Part shown: one piece after another, positions 55,909-64,000 of the stretch | How the letters are laid out: every line of letters begins with the position of its first letter | Numbering within the stretch: the stretch's first letter is position 1 | Source of the DNA: Prevotella aff. ruminicola Tc2-24 | GTDB lineage: Bacteria; Bacteroidota; Bacteroidia; Bacteroidales; Bacteroidaceae | Assembly: GCF_900110895.1 (NCBI RefSeq) | Contig: NZ_FOIQ01000005.1 | Location: 62,001-126,000, forward strand | Reading direction: 5' to 3' | Length of the DNA stretch: 64,000 nt | Notes under the pieces: model-generated | Seen by the model: the letters and a program-made list of their open reading frames with translations, nothing else | Told to the model about the DNA's origin: nothing | Databases searched by the model: none | Program-made: the position numbers and the translations under genes

Positions 55909-56072
55909 AATAGTTTTTGTTTTGAATGTTATACTTATCCCTATGTACCGTGCCAGCCCTACCCGAGAGCCGTCGTCTTGTCAGTCCATTCCTACCCTAC
56001 CCGAGGGTACGACGAGGGGTTAACTTAAAATCGCTTGCAAAATTAATCATTTATGGCGAGACCGCCAAACTT
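55909..56072 (-). promoter_or_regulatory. ilvC leader with its own promoter
   Basis: The minus-strand -7 element TAATTTTG is at 56038-56045, giving a leader of about 125 nt. The leader carries two copies of CTCGGGTAGGG (minus strand; 55957-55967 and 55995-56005) and a small hairpin TACCC-TC-GGGTA. Leader-peptide attenuation was not found. The repeats may be RNA or protein binding sites. Confidence 0.5.
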
Positions 56073-56816
56073 TTAATCGAAAAAGGTGACCTTGCTGCGA
56101 CAGGTTTCCACATCGCCTTCCTTGCATATGCGAACGCAATATTCGCTGTCACCAGATGCTGTTCGATAGAAGCTGAGTTGATCACCCTGATGAGCCTCAG
56201 CCACATAGGCGATCTCAAAACGTTTGATCTGATGTTCCTTATACCAAGCAAGATCCCAGAGGTCAAGCACATGCTCGATATATTTCACGGAATTCACGTG
56301 TCCATTGATATCTATATCATTATAATAAGTATCGATGGTACGGACGAGTTCCGCCTGATCATCCATCTTTACACGACCGCCCTTATCTATCGGACATTCC
56401 TTTTCTTTTTCAATCCAGTCGTTAATCGCTCCATTGTCGATAGAAAAAATGTCTGTGGGCTGCCGACTCTCCGTATCAATCATCGCCCAAATACTACGCC
56501 CATAGCCATACACTTTCCCATCTTCTCCTATTACGCGGAAATTACGGCTGGTAAAATAGCGCATTGCACTCTCCACCCAAGTCTCAACCGTGAACTTCGT
56601 ATACTGTGTCGGCATCTCAATCATCTCAATAGCCAGACGCGATAAGACCCAAGAACGCTTAATCGTCATCAGGTACTTCATACCGAAACCTCGAGCCGTA
56701 GAATGGAAGTCGGCAGCATTAAGCATATGATTACCCAGATGTCCCATGAAAAGTTTTCCATTAAAATCACAATGGAACGGCTCCGCCAAAAATTCGTATT
56801 TTCCTACTTTATCCAT
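56073..56816 (-). CDS. Acyl-ACP thioesterase
   Basis: This 247-aa double hot-dog enzyme releases fatty acids from acyl-ACP. The active-site segment DINGHVNSVKYIEHVLD (Asp/Asn-x-His-x-Asn) is in the second domain, and SWVLSRLAIEMIEMP is in the first. The family is common in Bacteroidota and often lies with ilv genes; fatty-acid or branched-chain lipid roles are possible. It is 14 bp after GH53. Confidence 0.9.
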   Translation of the reverse strand: MDKVGKYEFLAEPFHCDFNGKLFMGHLGNHMLNAADFHSTARGFGMKYLMTIKRSWVLSRLAIEMIEMPTQYTKFTVETWVESAMRYFTSRNFRVIGEDGKVYGYGRSIWAMIDTESRQPTDIFSIDNGAINDWIEKEKECPIDKGGRVKMDDQAELVRTIDTYYNDIDINGHVNSVKYIEHVLDLWDLAWYKEHQIKRFEIAYVAEAHQGDQLSFYRTASGDSEYCVRICKEGDVETCRSKVTFFD

Positions 56817-56829
56817 TATTCATAAAAAA

Positions 56830-58086
56830 CTATTTGACAGCCACCTTCTGTCTGTTCCTTACATAAATACCAGGAAAGGCAGGACAAGAATCAAGGCATA
56901 CCCCCCGTAAGGTGTACCATTTACTGTCATCCATATCTGCCATTACAGAAGCTATGCCCGTTCTTCCATCAAAGAATGATTTCAGCTCATAGAGGGCTGG
57001 CAGGGCACAATGTGTGTTATTATCCCATAGTCCACGGTTAAGCCAACCGCCGATAACTGCTTTGTTCGGACCAGTCCCATTCTCCTCTGGGAACCACCAG
57101 TAGAGCGCATTTACATTGCTATGTTTCTTGAGTTCAGCGATAAGATCTCTGACAAAAGAAGCTTGGCCCTCTGCAGTGGCAGGCCACGTCGAAGAGAAGT
57201 CATAGTCAATGCCATTGCCGACCTGTGGCTGCCATTGATAATAATAGGCGGTTTCTACAATCTGTACTTTCTTATCCGGAAAGACTGTAGCCAGCATATT
57301 CAATGATTCCGACAGAGTAGAAAGACCCTTATGCCAGAACGGGTAATAGCTCAGTCCGATAATATCGTAGTCTACACTCGTCAACCGTTCATAGATACCT
57401 CTTAAGACATCAGGCTGCCCATTACGTTCGGTATGGATGACTATCTTCGCCTGTGGACACACCTCCCGACAGGCTTTTCCTGCCTGCTGAAGTAAGGCAA
57501 TGAAACGTGGCCAATTATCATCCGAATTAGTGTAACAACGATTACTACCAGAGCCTTTCTCCCCCCACAGCATACCATAAGATATTTCATTACCCGTCTG
57601 TATGAAGTCGGGAGTTGCACCGGCTTCCACCAGTTTTGTCAAGCAATCCCTCGTATACTCATAAATCTTTGTCTGTAGCTCCGTGTCATTTAGTGAAAGC
57701 CAGGCCATTGGCGTCCATTGCTTAGCTGGATCAGCCCACACATCACTATAGTGGAAGTCCAACATAAAAGCAAATCCTGCATCCTTGATACGCTTTCCTA
57801 ATCGGGCGACGTAAGCCAGATCCTGACAAACAGCCGGATCGTTATATTCAAGAGCCGGATTAGGATCGACAAAGAGTCGCACACGCTGGGCATTCCAGCC
57901 GACAGCTTCACTCTTCATATAAGTCAGCACATCACTGATAGGCTGTCCCTGTTGATCGTAGTAAGACACACCATAATCATCATACTGCTGTAACAACGAG
58001 ACATCACCACCGACATATAAATCCTGCGCAAAGAGTTGCGACGTCAGCGACAACAGCACCATCATTAATATGGTCTTACACTTCAT
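56830..58086 (-). CDS. Arabinogalactan endo-beta-1,4-galactanase (GH53)
   Basis: This 418-aa secreted (beta/alpha)8 glycosidase cleaves beta-1,4-galactan in pectin side chains. It has a signal peptide ending LFAQ. The acid/base Glu is in QTGNEISYGMLWG and the nucleophile Glu is in VQIVETAYYYQW. YVGGDVSLLQQYDDYGVSYY and RVRLFVDP at the start are typical. A short tail after about residue 375 is reminiscent of a sorting or linker segment. It lies between ilvN and the thioesterase, an unusual place for a polysaccharide enzyme. Confidence 0.92.
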   Translation of the reverse strand: MKCKTILMMVLLSLTSQLFAQDLYVGGDVSLLQQYDDYGVSYYDQQGQPISDVLTYMKSEAVGWNAQRVRLFVDPNPALEYNDPAVCQDLAYVARLGKRIKDAGFAFMLDFHYSDVWADPAKQWTPMAWLSLNDTELQTKIYEYTRDCLTKLVEAGATPDFIQTGNEISYGMLWGEKGSGSNRCYTNSDDNWPRFIALLQQAGKACREVCPQAKIVIHTERNGQPDVLRGIYERLTSVDYDIIGLSYYPFWHKGLSTLSESLNMLATVFPDKKVQIVETAYYYQWQPQVGNGIDYDFSSTWPATAEGQASFVRDLIAELKKHSNVNALYWWFPEENGTGPNKAVIGGWLNRGLWDNNTHCALPALYELKSFFDGRTGIASVMADMDDSKWYTLRGVCLDSCPAFPGIYVRNRQKVAVK

Positions 58087-58093
58087 CCCTCTT

Positions 58094-58648
58094 TCAGTTA
58101 TCTGTCTTTAAGAGGTCCTGCTCACGTTGCTCAAGGAACTCACTTACCTGCTCCTGCATGCCGCGAGTAACGGCTATGCGTCCGCTACGGGTATACTGGA
58201 GTACACATCCGAAAGCATCAAGAGCCCGATAAAGAGAGATGATATCCTCTGTGATACCATGTTTCATGACAATCACATAGGTGGGGTTCACCTCAATGAT
58301 ATGGGCATCAAATCTGCGGACTGTGCGTGAGATTTCCGGATTGTTCATCACCATATCGGTCGTGAGTTTATACAGACCTGATTCACGAATAAACAACTGT
58401 TCGTCAGTAAAATAGTTTGCCTTCACCACATCGATCTTCTTCTCTATCTGACGGGTGATCTTAATAATCTGATCCTCATCGCTCCATGCCGTGATGGTGT
58501 ACTTGTGAACGCCAGGGATACTTGAAGCCGACACGTTCAGACTTTCAATATTTACCTGCCGACGAGTAAACACCGCAGTAATCTGATTCAGAATACCAGC
58601 GATATTCTCAGAATAGACTAGAAGGGTATATAACTTTTTTTCTTCCAT
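58094..58648 (-). CDS. ilvN: Acetolactate synthase small (regulatory) subunit
   Basis: This 184-aa protein has an N-terminal ACT domain (YTLLVYSENIAGILNQITAV) that binds valine and a C-terminal regulatory domain (TRQIEKKIDVVKANYF). It activates the IlvB catalytic subunit. The frame is open to 58657, but the earlier codon is TTG; the ATG at 58648 is preferred. It lies 13 bp after ilvB. Confidence 0.94.
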   Translation of the reverse strand: MEEKKLYTLLVYSENIAGILNQITAVFTRRQVNIESLNVSASSIPGVHKYTITAWSDEDQIIKITRQIEKKIDVVKANYFTDEQLFIRESGLYKLTTDMVMNNPEISRTVRRFDAHIIEVNPTYVIVMKHGITEDIISLYRALDAFGCVLQYTRSGRIAVTRGMQEQVSEFLEQREQDLLKTDN

Positions 58649-58661
58649 TGCAATCAATAAA

Positions 58662-60377
58662 TTATACTTCTATCTCCAGCATCATATCATCGACGTTCAT
58701 ACCTGGAGGAGTCATGGGCAGTACATCGTCGTCTTCGAGGATAGCACACTCAAGGATATATGGGCCATCAGTAGAGAGCATCTTTTCGACTGCCGCAGCA
58801 AGATCCTTACGGTCAACTACTGCCTGATAAGGGATGCCATAACCTTTGGCTATCATCTCATAGTTGGGATTCAACATCTTGGTGAACGACTTACGACGTT
58901 TCCAGAACATATCCTGCCACTGACGTACATTGCCGAGATAATGATTGTTCATCAAGATCATCTTGACCGGGCACTGCTGCTCCATAATCGTGCCTAACTC
59001 CTCAATACACATCTGGAATCCACCGTCACCGGAGAAACTGACAATAGTCCGGTCGGGTGCTCCGAATGTCGCGCCAATGGCTGCAGGCATGGAATAGCCC
59101 ATGGTACCCAAACCACCACTAGTACAGATGCTACGTTTCTTGGGATATCTGAAATAGCGAGTGGCAAACAATTGGTTCTGTCCAACATCTGTCACTAGGA
59201 CTGCATCACCCTGTGTAGCCTCCGCTACCGCATTGACTACCTCACCCATCAACAAAGGTCCTTCCGTCGGATGGATGGCAGGCTCTATCACCTTCTCACG
59301 TTCTTTCTCCGCCAAAGGCAGGAATGAGTCGCGCCACTCACGGTGATCAGCCTTCTGAATGAGGGCTGTAAGCGCCGGTAGCGACTCCTTACAGTCGGCA
59401 ATCACAGCCACATCGCTCTTTACGTTCTTGTCAATCTCACTTCTGTCTATATCGAGATGAATCACCTTTGCCTGCTTCGCATAGGTCTTGAGATTACCCG
59501 TCACACGGTCACTAAAACGCATACCGATGGCGATAAGCACATCACACTCCTGCTCTTTTAGGTTGGGCGCATAATTTCCATGCATACCGAGCATACCCAC
59601 ATTAAGCGGATGAGTACTGGGCAGAGCAGAGAGTCCAAGCATTGTTCGTCCGGCTGGTATATCAGCTTTCTCAAGGAAGCGCACTAACTCCTCTTGTGCA
59701 TTACCAAGTTCAACACCCTGGCCAACAAGTGCCATAGGTTTCTTCGCCTGGTTAATCAAATCTGCAGCTTCTTTCACGGCTTTTGCATCAAGCTTTGGAT
59801 AAGCCACATAGGAGCGCACGAAGTCAACCTTCTTCGGCTCAAAGTCAACCATTTCTGTCTGAGCATTCTTCGGGAAGTCAAGAACAACAGGACCGGGGCG
59901 ACCGCTACGTGCTATATAGAACGCACGACTCACAGCCCATGCGATATCTTCTGCATGTCGGATCTGGTAGCTCCATTTCGATATCGGTTGCGCAAGACCC
60001 ACGAGATCAACCTCTTGGAACGCATCTGTACCCAATGCAGCAATAGGCACCTGTCCTGCTATGACCACAATTGGCGTAGAATCAAGCATGGCATCTGCAA
60101 CACCCGTCAGTGTGTTCGTTGCACCCGGACCACTGGTCACTAAAGCTACTCCCACATGACCTGAGACACGTGCAAAACCCTCGGCTGCATGTGTCGCAGC
60201 CTGTTCATGACGAACAAGGATATGATCAAACGCTTTCTTTTCTCCTCTTGTATAGTCGTATAGTGCATCATAGACAGGCATGATAGATCCTCCGGGATAA
60301 CCGAAAATAGTCTTTACCCCTTCGTTCTGCAACGCCCTCATCAGCGCCTCGCTACCTGTTATCATTTTCTTTTCCAT
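58662..60377 (-). CDS. ilvB: Acetolactate synthase large subunit
   Basis: This 571-aa ThDP- and FAD-dependent enzyme joins two pyruvates, or pyruvate with 2-oxobutyrate. The active-site Glu is in VRHEQAATHAAEG and the ThDP motif is in FSGDGGFQMCIEELGTI with the late NNHYLGNVRQWQ. The open frame extends to a TTG at 60395, but the ATG at 60377 (MEKKMITGSEAL) fits the spacing after ilvD (10 bp). Confidence 0.96.
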   Translation of the reverse strand: MEKKMITGSEALMRALQNEGVKTIFGYPGGSIMPVYDALYDYTRGEKKAFDHILVRHEQAATHAAEGFARVSGHVGVALVTSGPGATNTLTGVADAMLDSTPIVVIAGQVPIAALGTDAFQEVDLVGLAQPISKWSYQIRHAEDIAWAVSRAFYIARSGRPGPVVLDFPKNAQTEMVDFEPKKVDFVRSYVAYPKLDAKAVKEAADLINQAKKPMALVGQGVELGNAQEELVRFLEKADIPAGRTMLGLSALPSTHPLNVGMLGMHGNYAPNLKEQECDVLIAIGMRFSDRVTGNLKTYAKQAKVIHLDIDRSEIDKNVKSDVAVIADCKESLPALTALIQKADHREWRDSFLPLAEKEREKVIEPAIHPTEGPLLMGEVVNAVAEATQGDAVLVTDVGQNQLFATRYFRYPKKRSICTSGGLGTMGYSMPAAIGATFGAPDRTIVSFSGDGGFQMCIEELGTIMEQQCPVKMILMNNHYLGNVRQWQDMFWKRRKSFTKMLNPNYEMIAKGYGIPYQAVVDRKDLAAAVEKMLSTDGPYILECAILEDDDVLPMTPPGMNVDDMMLEIEV

Positions 60378-60387
60378 ATCATTTTTC

Positions 60388-62190
60388 CTACTCAATAATC
60401 CTTACTCCACCCTTGTCTGCAGATGAGACGCTCTGAGCATAAGCACGAAGTGCCTTACTAACCAAACGGTTACGTCTCATCGGCTGTTGCGGGCGAGCAG
60501 CCAGTTCCTCATCAGAGAGCTTCACGCAGATGGAACGACTAGGGATATCTATCACGATGATATCACCATCCTTGATCTTACCAATATTACCACCAGAAGC
60601 AGCCTCCGGGGAGATGTGTCCGATACTGAGTCCCGACGTTCCACCCGAGAAACGACCGTCAGTAATCAACGCACATTCCTTACCAAGGTGCATACTCTTG
60701 ATGTATGATGTAGGATAAAGCATCTCCTGCATGCCAGGTCCGCCTTTGGGCCCCTCATGGGTTATCACCACACAGTCGCCGCTCTTCACCTTACCGCCAA
60801 GGATGCCTTCGCAGGCATCTTCCTGAGAGTCGAACACCACTGCAGGTCCTTCAAAATGCCATAATGTCTCATCAACACCTGCAGTCTTCACCACACAGCC
60901 GTCTTGGGCTATATTACCGAAGAGAACTGCAAGTCCACCATCCTTAGTATAGGCATGGGACAAATCACGAATACAACCATTCGCACGATCGGTGTCAAGT
61001 GTTCCCCACTCTTCCGACTGCGATCCCATCTTCGTTGAGAAACGATTACCAGGAGCCGTCTGATAGATGCGGTTTGCCTCTGGATCGATAGCACTGTCTA
61101 CGATACTGTATTTCTTCATCGCCTCAGAAAGTGTCATACCATCCACACGTATGGCAGAGCCATCAACAAGTCCGCCCTTATTAAGTTCATTCAAGATACC
61201 CAGGATTCCACCGGCACGACCGCACTCCTGAACAGAGTACTTCTGTGTATTCGGGGCAAGCTTACACAAGCAAGGCACCTGACGACTTAACGCATCTATA
61301 TCTTTCATAGTGAAATCAGCACCAGCCTCCTGCGCAACAGCAAGCAGATGAAGCACCGTATTCGTAGATCCGCCCATGGCGATGTCAAGAGCCATGGCAT
61401 TCATAAATGCCTGACGCGTTGCAATGCTCCGGGGAAGAACAGACTCGTCACCATCCTCATAATAGGCAAAGGCATTCTTCACCACCTGACGGGCAGCAGC
61501 CTTGAAGAGTTCCACACGATTGGTATGGGTAGCCAGAATCGTACCATTGCCAGGTAACGACAGACCAATAGCCTCTGTCAATGAGTTCATCGAGTTGGCA
61601 GTGAACATACCCGAGCAGGAACCGCAACCAGGACAGGCACAGCCTTCTATCTCCTTCATCTCCTCATCGCTGACCGAAGGATCGGCGCCTTTAACCATCG
61701 CTGTAATCAGGTCGGCATTCTCTCCGCGCCATTTCCCTGCCTCCATCGGACCACCACTACAGAATACCGTTGGGATATTCAGTCGCATCGAGGCCATCAG
61801 CATACCAGGGGTCACCTTATCGCAGTTTGAGATGCAGATCATGGCATCAGCCTTATGAGCATTCACCATATACTCCACAGAGTCGGCGATGATATCACGT
61901 GAAGGCAAGGAATAGAGCATGCCGTCATGACCCATGGCGATACCGTCATCGATGGCAATCGTATTGAACTCGGCCGCATAACAGCCCATCTTCTCTATCT
62001 CGGCCTTGACAATCTGCCCAATCTCATGCAGATGGGTGTGTCCCGGAACAAACTGCGTAAAGGAGTTCACGATGGCGATAATCGGCTTACCAAACTGCTC
62101 CGGTTTCATACCTGTTGCCACCCAGAGCGCACGAGCTCCTGCCATCCTTCTGCCTTCAGTACAGACAGCACTTCTCAACTGATGTTTCAT
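60388..62190 (-). CDS. ilvD: Dihydroxy-acid dehydratase
   Basis: This 600-aa iron-sulfur enzyme converts dihydroxy acids to 2-oxo acids. The cluster cysteines are in [15 protein letters not shown] and [17 protein letters not shown], and [20 protein letters not shown] is at the C-terminal half. It is the first gene of the ilvD-ilvB-ilvN cluster. Minus-strand TAAATTTG elements lie at 62208-62215 and 62220-62227, divergent from GH2. Confidence 0.97.
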   Translation of the reverse strand: MKHQLRSAVCTEGRRMAGARALWVATGMKPEQFGKPIIAIVNSFTQFVPGHTHLHEIGQIVKAEIEKMGCYAAEFNTIAIDDGIAMGHDGMLYSLPSRDIIADSVEYMVNAHKADAMICISNCDKVTPGMLMASMRLNIPTVFCSGGPMEAGKWRGENADLITAMVKGADPSVSDEEMKEIEGCACPGCGSCSGMFTANSMNSLTEAIGLSLPGNGTILATHTNRVELFKAAARQVVKNAFAYYEDGDESVLPRSIATRQAFMNAMALDIAMGGSTNTVLHLLAVAQEAGADFTMKDIDALSRQVPCLCKLAPNTQKYSVQECGRAGGILGILNELNKGGLVDGSAIRVDGMTLSEAMKKYSIVDSAIDPEANRIYQTAPGNRFSTKMGSQSEEWGTLDTDRANGCIRDLSHAYTKDGGLAVLFGNIAQDGCVVKTAGVDETLWHFEGPAVVFDSQEDACEGILGGKVKSGDCVVITHEGPKGGPGMQEMLYPTSYIKSMHLGKECALITDGRFSGGTSGLSIGHISPEAASGGNIGKIKDGDIIVIDIPSRSICVKLSDEELAARPQQPMRRNRLVSKALRAYAQSVSSADKGGVRIIE

Positions 62191-62207
62191 TTTTTAAGTA
62201 TTTCCAA

Positions 62208-62227
62208 CAAATTTAGGTGCAAATTTA
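62208..62227 (-). promoter_or_regulatory. ilvD promoter region (two TAAATTTG elements)
   Basis: TAAATTTG occurs twice, 12 bp apart, at 62208-62215 and 62220-62227 on the minus strand. The nearer copy is 18 bp before the start codon. Either could be the -7 element. Confidence 0.5.
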
Positions 62228-62269
62228 CATTAAATCTGCCAAACGACCAACAAATTCGAGTTTTTTTAG

Positions 62270-62277
62270 TATTTTTG
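62270..62277 (+). promoter_or_regulatory. GH2 promoter -7 element
   Basis: TATTTTTG, 34 bp before the GH2 start. It is divergent from the ilvD promoter. Confidence 0.55.
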
Positions 62278-62311
62278 CACCGTATATAGTCAACTAAAAC
62301 AATAGTCAATT

Positions 62312-64000
62312 ATGAGAATCAAACTCCTTGTGCTGACAATGGCTGTTGCAGCAACCGCCATCGCACAACCTCGTTGTGAAATCACCCTTTCCGACAATTG
62401 GCAATTCTGCAAAGGTTCATGCGACAATGACGGAGCGGTCTGGAAGACTGTCAGCGTGCCACACGACTGGGCCATCAGCGGTCCTTTCGATAAGAAATGG
62501 GACCTGCAGACGGTTGCTATCGAACAGAACGGGGAAAAACAAGCCACCGAGAAGAGCGGTCGCTCTGGTGCCTTACCATGGATTGGAGAAGGTCATTACC
62601 GACGGACATTCCAGATTCCCGAAGGCTATGAACATGCCGAACTCGTATTCGACGGAGCAATGGCCGAACCATCTGTATCTATTAACGGTCACAAAGCAGG
62701 CTACTGGGCCTACGGCTATAATGCCTTCCGCATTGATATCACACCCTATATCAAGACTGGTGATAATCTTCTGGAGGTCGACCTGAAGAACGTCGAGGAA
62801 AGCAGTCGTTGGTATCCCGGCGCAGGCATTTATCGTCCCGTAAAACTGGTACTGACACCCAAAAGTCACATTGATATGTGGCAGACCTGCGTGCAAACCT
62901 TATCAATACAAGAGAATAAAGCACTCATCCGCGTGTCAGCTAAGGTAGAGAACCCTCTGGAGGAACAGGAGATTTTCATTTCCTTGATCGACCGAGACGG
63001 ACAGATTGTTAAGACAAACTGGGTGAAGGTTCCAGCCCACGGTGACCTGACATCTACGATTGAGGTGGAAGAACCTTCGTTATGGACACCAGAGACACCA
63101 TATCTGTATACCCTGGGACTTAGTCTTGTTCGTGAAGATGTGGACGAGGCGGCAGGAATAGCTGATGTTGTGACTATAGATGAGACACGCCTGCGTTTCG
63201 GCATCCGCACCGTCAGCGTCTCGGAAGAAGGCGGTTTCCAACTGAATGGTGTCACACGTAAGATCAAAGGTGTTTGTCTGCATCACGACCTGGGACCTCT
63301 TGGCACGGCCATCAATAAGTCAGCCCTCATCCGTCAGATTAAGACGATGAAAGAGATGGGCTGCGATGCCATCCGCACCTCACATAACATGCCGAGTCAG
63401 ATGCAGATGGATATCTGCGACTCTCTGGGTATGATGGTCATGGCCGAGAGTTTCGACATGTGGCTCTATCCGAAGTGCAAGAATGGCTATGCCCGTTTCT
63501 TTAACGAGTGGGCCGACAGAGATATCACGAACCTCGTGCTTGTCAACCGAAACCACCCGAGCATCATCATGTGGAGCATCGGCAATGAGATTCCCGAACA
63601 AGGTAGCGAGAAAGGCCGTGAGATATCCTGCCATCTGCAGGAGCTGTGCCATCAGCTCGATCCCACCCGTCCTGTCACACAAGGTATGGACCGCGCAGAG
63701 GAGGCACTGAAGAGCGGCTTTGCTCAGGTGATGGATGTGCCTGGCTTTAACTATCGGGTGCATAAGTACTCAAAGAATATCGAACAACTACCACAAGGAT
63801 TTCTTCTAGGAAGTGAGACCGCCTCAACGGTAAGCAGTCGTGGCGTGTATAAATTCCCTGTTGAGATTACCGACAACTCGCGCTATGCCTCGTGGGCACC
63901 TACCTATGACCCTACTGCTATCCAGACCGCCGACGGACAATGCTCCAGCTATGATGTTGAATACTGCTCATGGAGTAATCTACCCGATGACGACTGGGTA
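62312..64000 (+). CDS. Glycoside hydrolase family 2 enzyme (partial)
   Basis: The 563 codons run off the window edge. It has a signal peptide (MRIKLLVLTMAVAATAIAQ), then a sugar-binding jelly-roll (DNWQFCKG, PHDWAISGPF, ESSRWYPGAGIYR), an immunoglobulin-like domain and the TIM barrel. The acid/base Glu is in WSIGNEIPEQ and the nucleophile Glu is in LLGSETAST. SHNMPSQMQMDICDSLGMMV is the usual GH2 region. It is most likely a beta-galactosidase or related exo-enzyme; it could act with the GH53 galactanase located 4.2 kb away. Confidence 0.93.
   Translation, partial: MRIKLLVLTMAVAATAIAQPRCEITLSDNWQFCKGSCDNDGAVWKTVSVPHDWAISGPFDKKWDLQTVAIEQNGEKQATEKSGRSGALPWIGEGHYRRTFQIPEGYEHAELVFDGAMAEPSVSINGHKAGYWAYGYNAFRIDITPYIKTGDNLLEVDLKNVEESSRWYPGAGIYRPVKLVLTPKSHIDMWQTCVQTLSIQENKALIRVSAKVENPLEEQEIFISLIDRDGQIVKTNWVKVPAHGDLTSTIEVEEPSLWTPETPYLYTLGLSLVREDVDEAAGIADVVTIDETRLRFGIRTVSVSEEGGFQLNGVTRKIKGVCLHHDLGPLGTAINKSALIRQIKTMKEMGCDAIRTSHNMPSQMQMDICDSLGMMVMAESFDMWLYPKCKNGYARFFNEWADRDITNLVLVNRNHPSIIMWSIGNEIPEQGSEKGREISCHLQELCHQLDPTRPVTQGMDRAEEALKSGFAQVMDVPGFNYRVHKYSKNIEQLPQGFLLGSETASTVSSRGVYKFPVEITDNSRYASWAPTYDPTAIQTADGQCSSYDVEYCSWSNLPDDDWV

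Noticed and set aside
55909-56072. Riboswitch or leader-peptide attenuator before ilvC
   Set aside because: No known riboswitch core and no ORF rich in branched-chain codons could be seen; reported only as a leader with repeats.

Overview
The window comes from a member of the Bacteroidota, most likely a Prevotella/Segatella-type gut or rumen Bacteroidales. The evidence is the TAnnTTTG promoter elements, the weak Shine-Dalgarno use, the many short lipoproteins, and the family content: BF3164-like, DUF4221 and 6-bladed propeller lipoproteins, NVEALA-type peptides, an OMP_b-brl_3-type TonB-linked barrel, GH53 and GH2. Family names are from memory of the families and were not searched. I saw no rRNA, tRNA, CRISPR array or transposase gene.

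Layout. (1) 1-6337 is mostly housekeeping: a partial HExxH membrane protein, ligA, two envelope proteins, a patatin and trmD. (2) 6403-43935 is a roughly 37 kb accessory region. A membrane-anchored TPR/coiled-coil/helix-turn-helix regulator (6403-8181) is followed by three transcription units with one shared promoter architecture: a TTTGTAAC box, two TTGTCAACTC boxes 11 bp apart, then exactly 29 bp to a TAnnTTTG element. Unit A encodes two tandem GT-C-type membrane glycosyltransferases. Unit B encodes a small secreted protein, a MauE-like protein, a type I signal peptidase, a Wzy/ligase-like TPR membrane protein, a thioredoxin-like lipoprotein, TolC and HlyD-like proteins, seven small peptides with a conserved NVEALS leader, three propeller lipoproteins, two RND pumps and a transglutaminase-like lipoprotein. 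Unit C repeats much of this kit (Wzy/TPR protein, propeller lipoprotein, two thioredoxin-like lipoproteins, signal peptidase) with two peptides of a second leader family, a macroglobulin-type protein and a TonB-linked barrel. (3) 44100-64000 is again core metabolism: trpS, a second patatin, two peptidases, recJ, recQ, a purF-like gene, the ilvD-ilvB-ilvN-GH53-thioesterase-ilvC cluster, a MaoC protein and the 5' part of a GH2 gene.

How the parts may fit (inference). Units A-C look like a coregulated system that exports, processes, oxidises and possibly glycosylates small cysteine-rich peptides. The leader of each peptide is conserved and the mature part is variable. Five peptides keep an exact C-x7-HG-x5-C-x2-C-x12-14-C spacing. 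Each peptide ORF is packaged as a module, with a hairpin about 29 nt upstream of its start and usually a second hairpin after its stop. The propeller lipoproteins alternate with the peptides and could be cognate receptors or immunity factors. The NVEALA family itself is known, but I know of no described function for this whole assembly.
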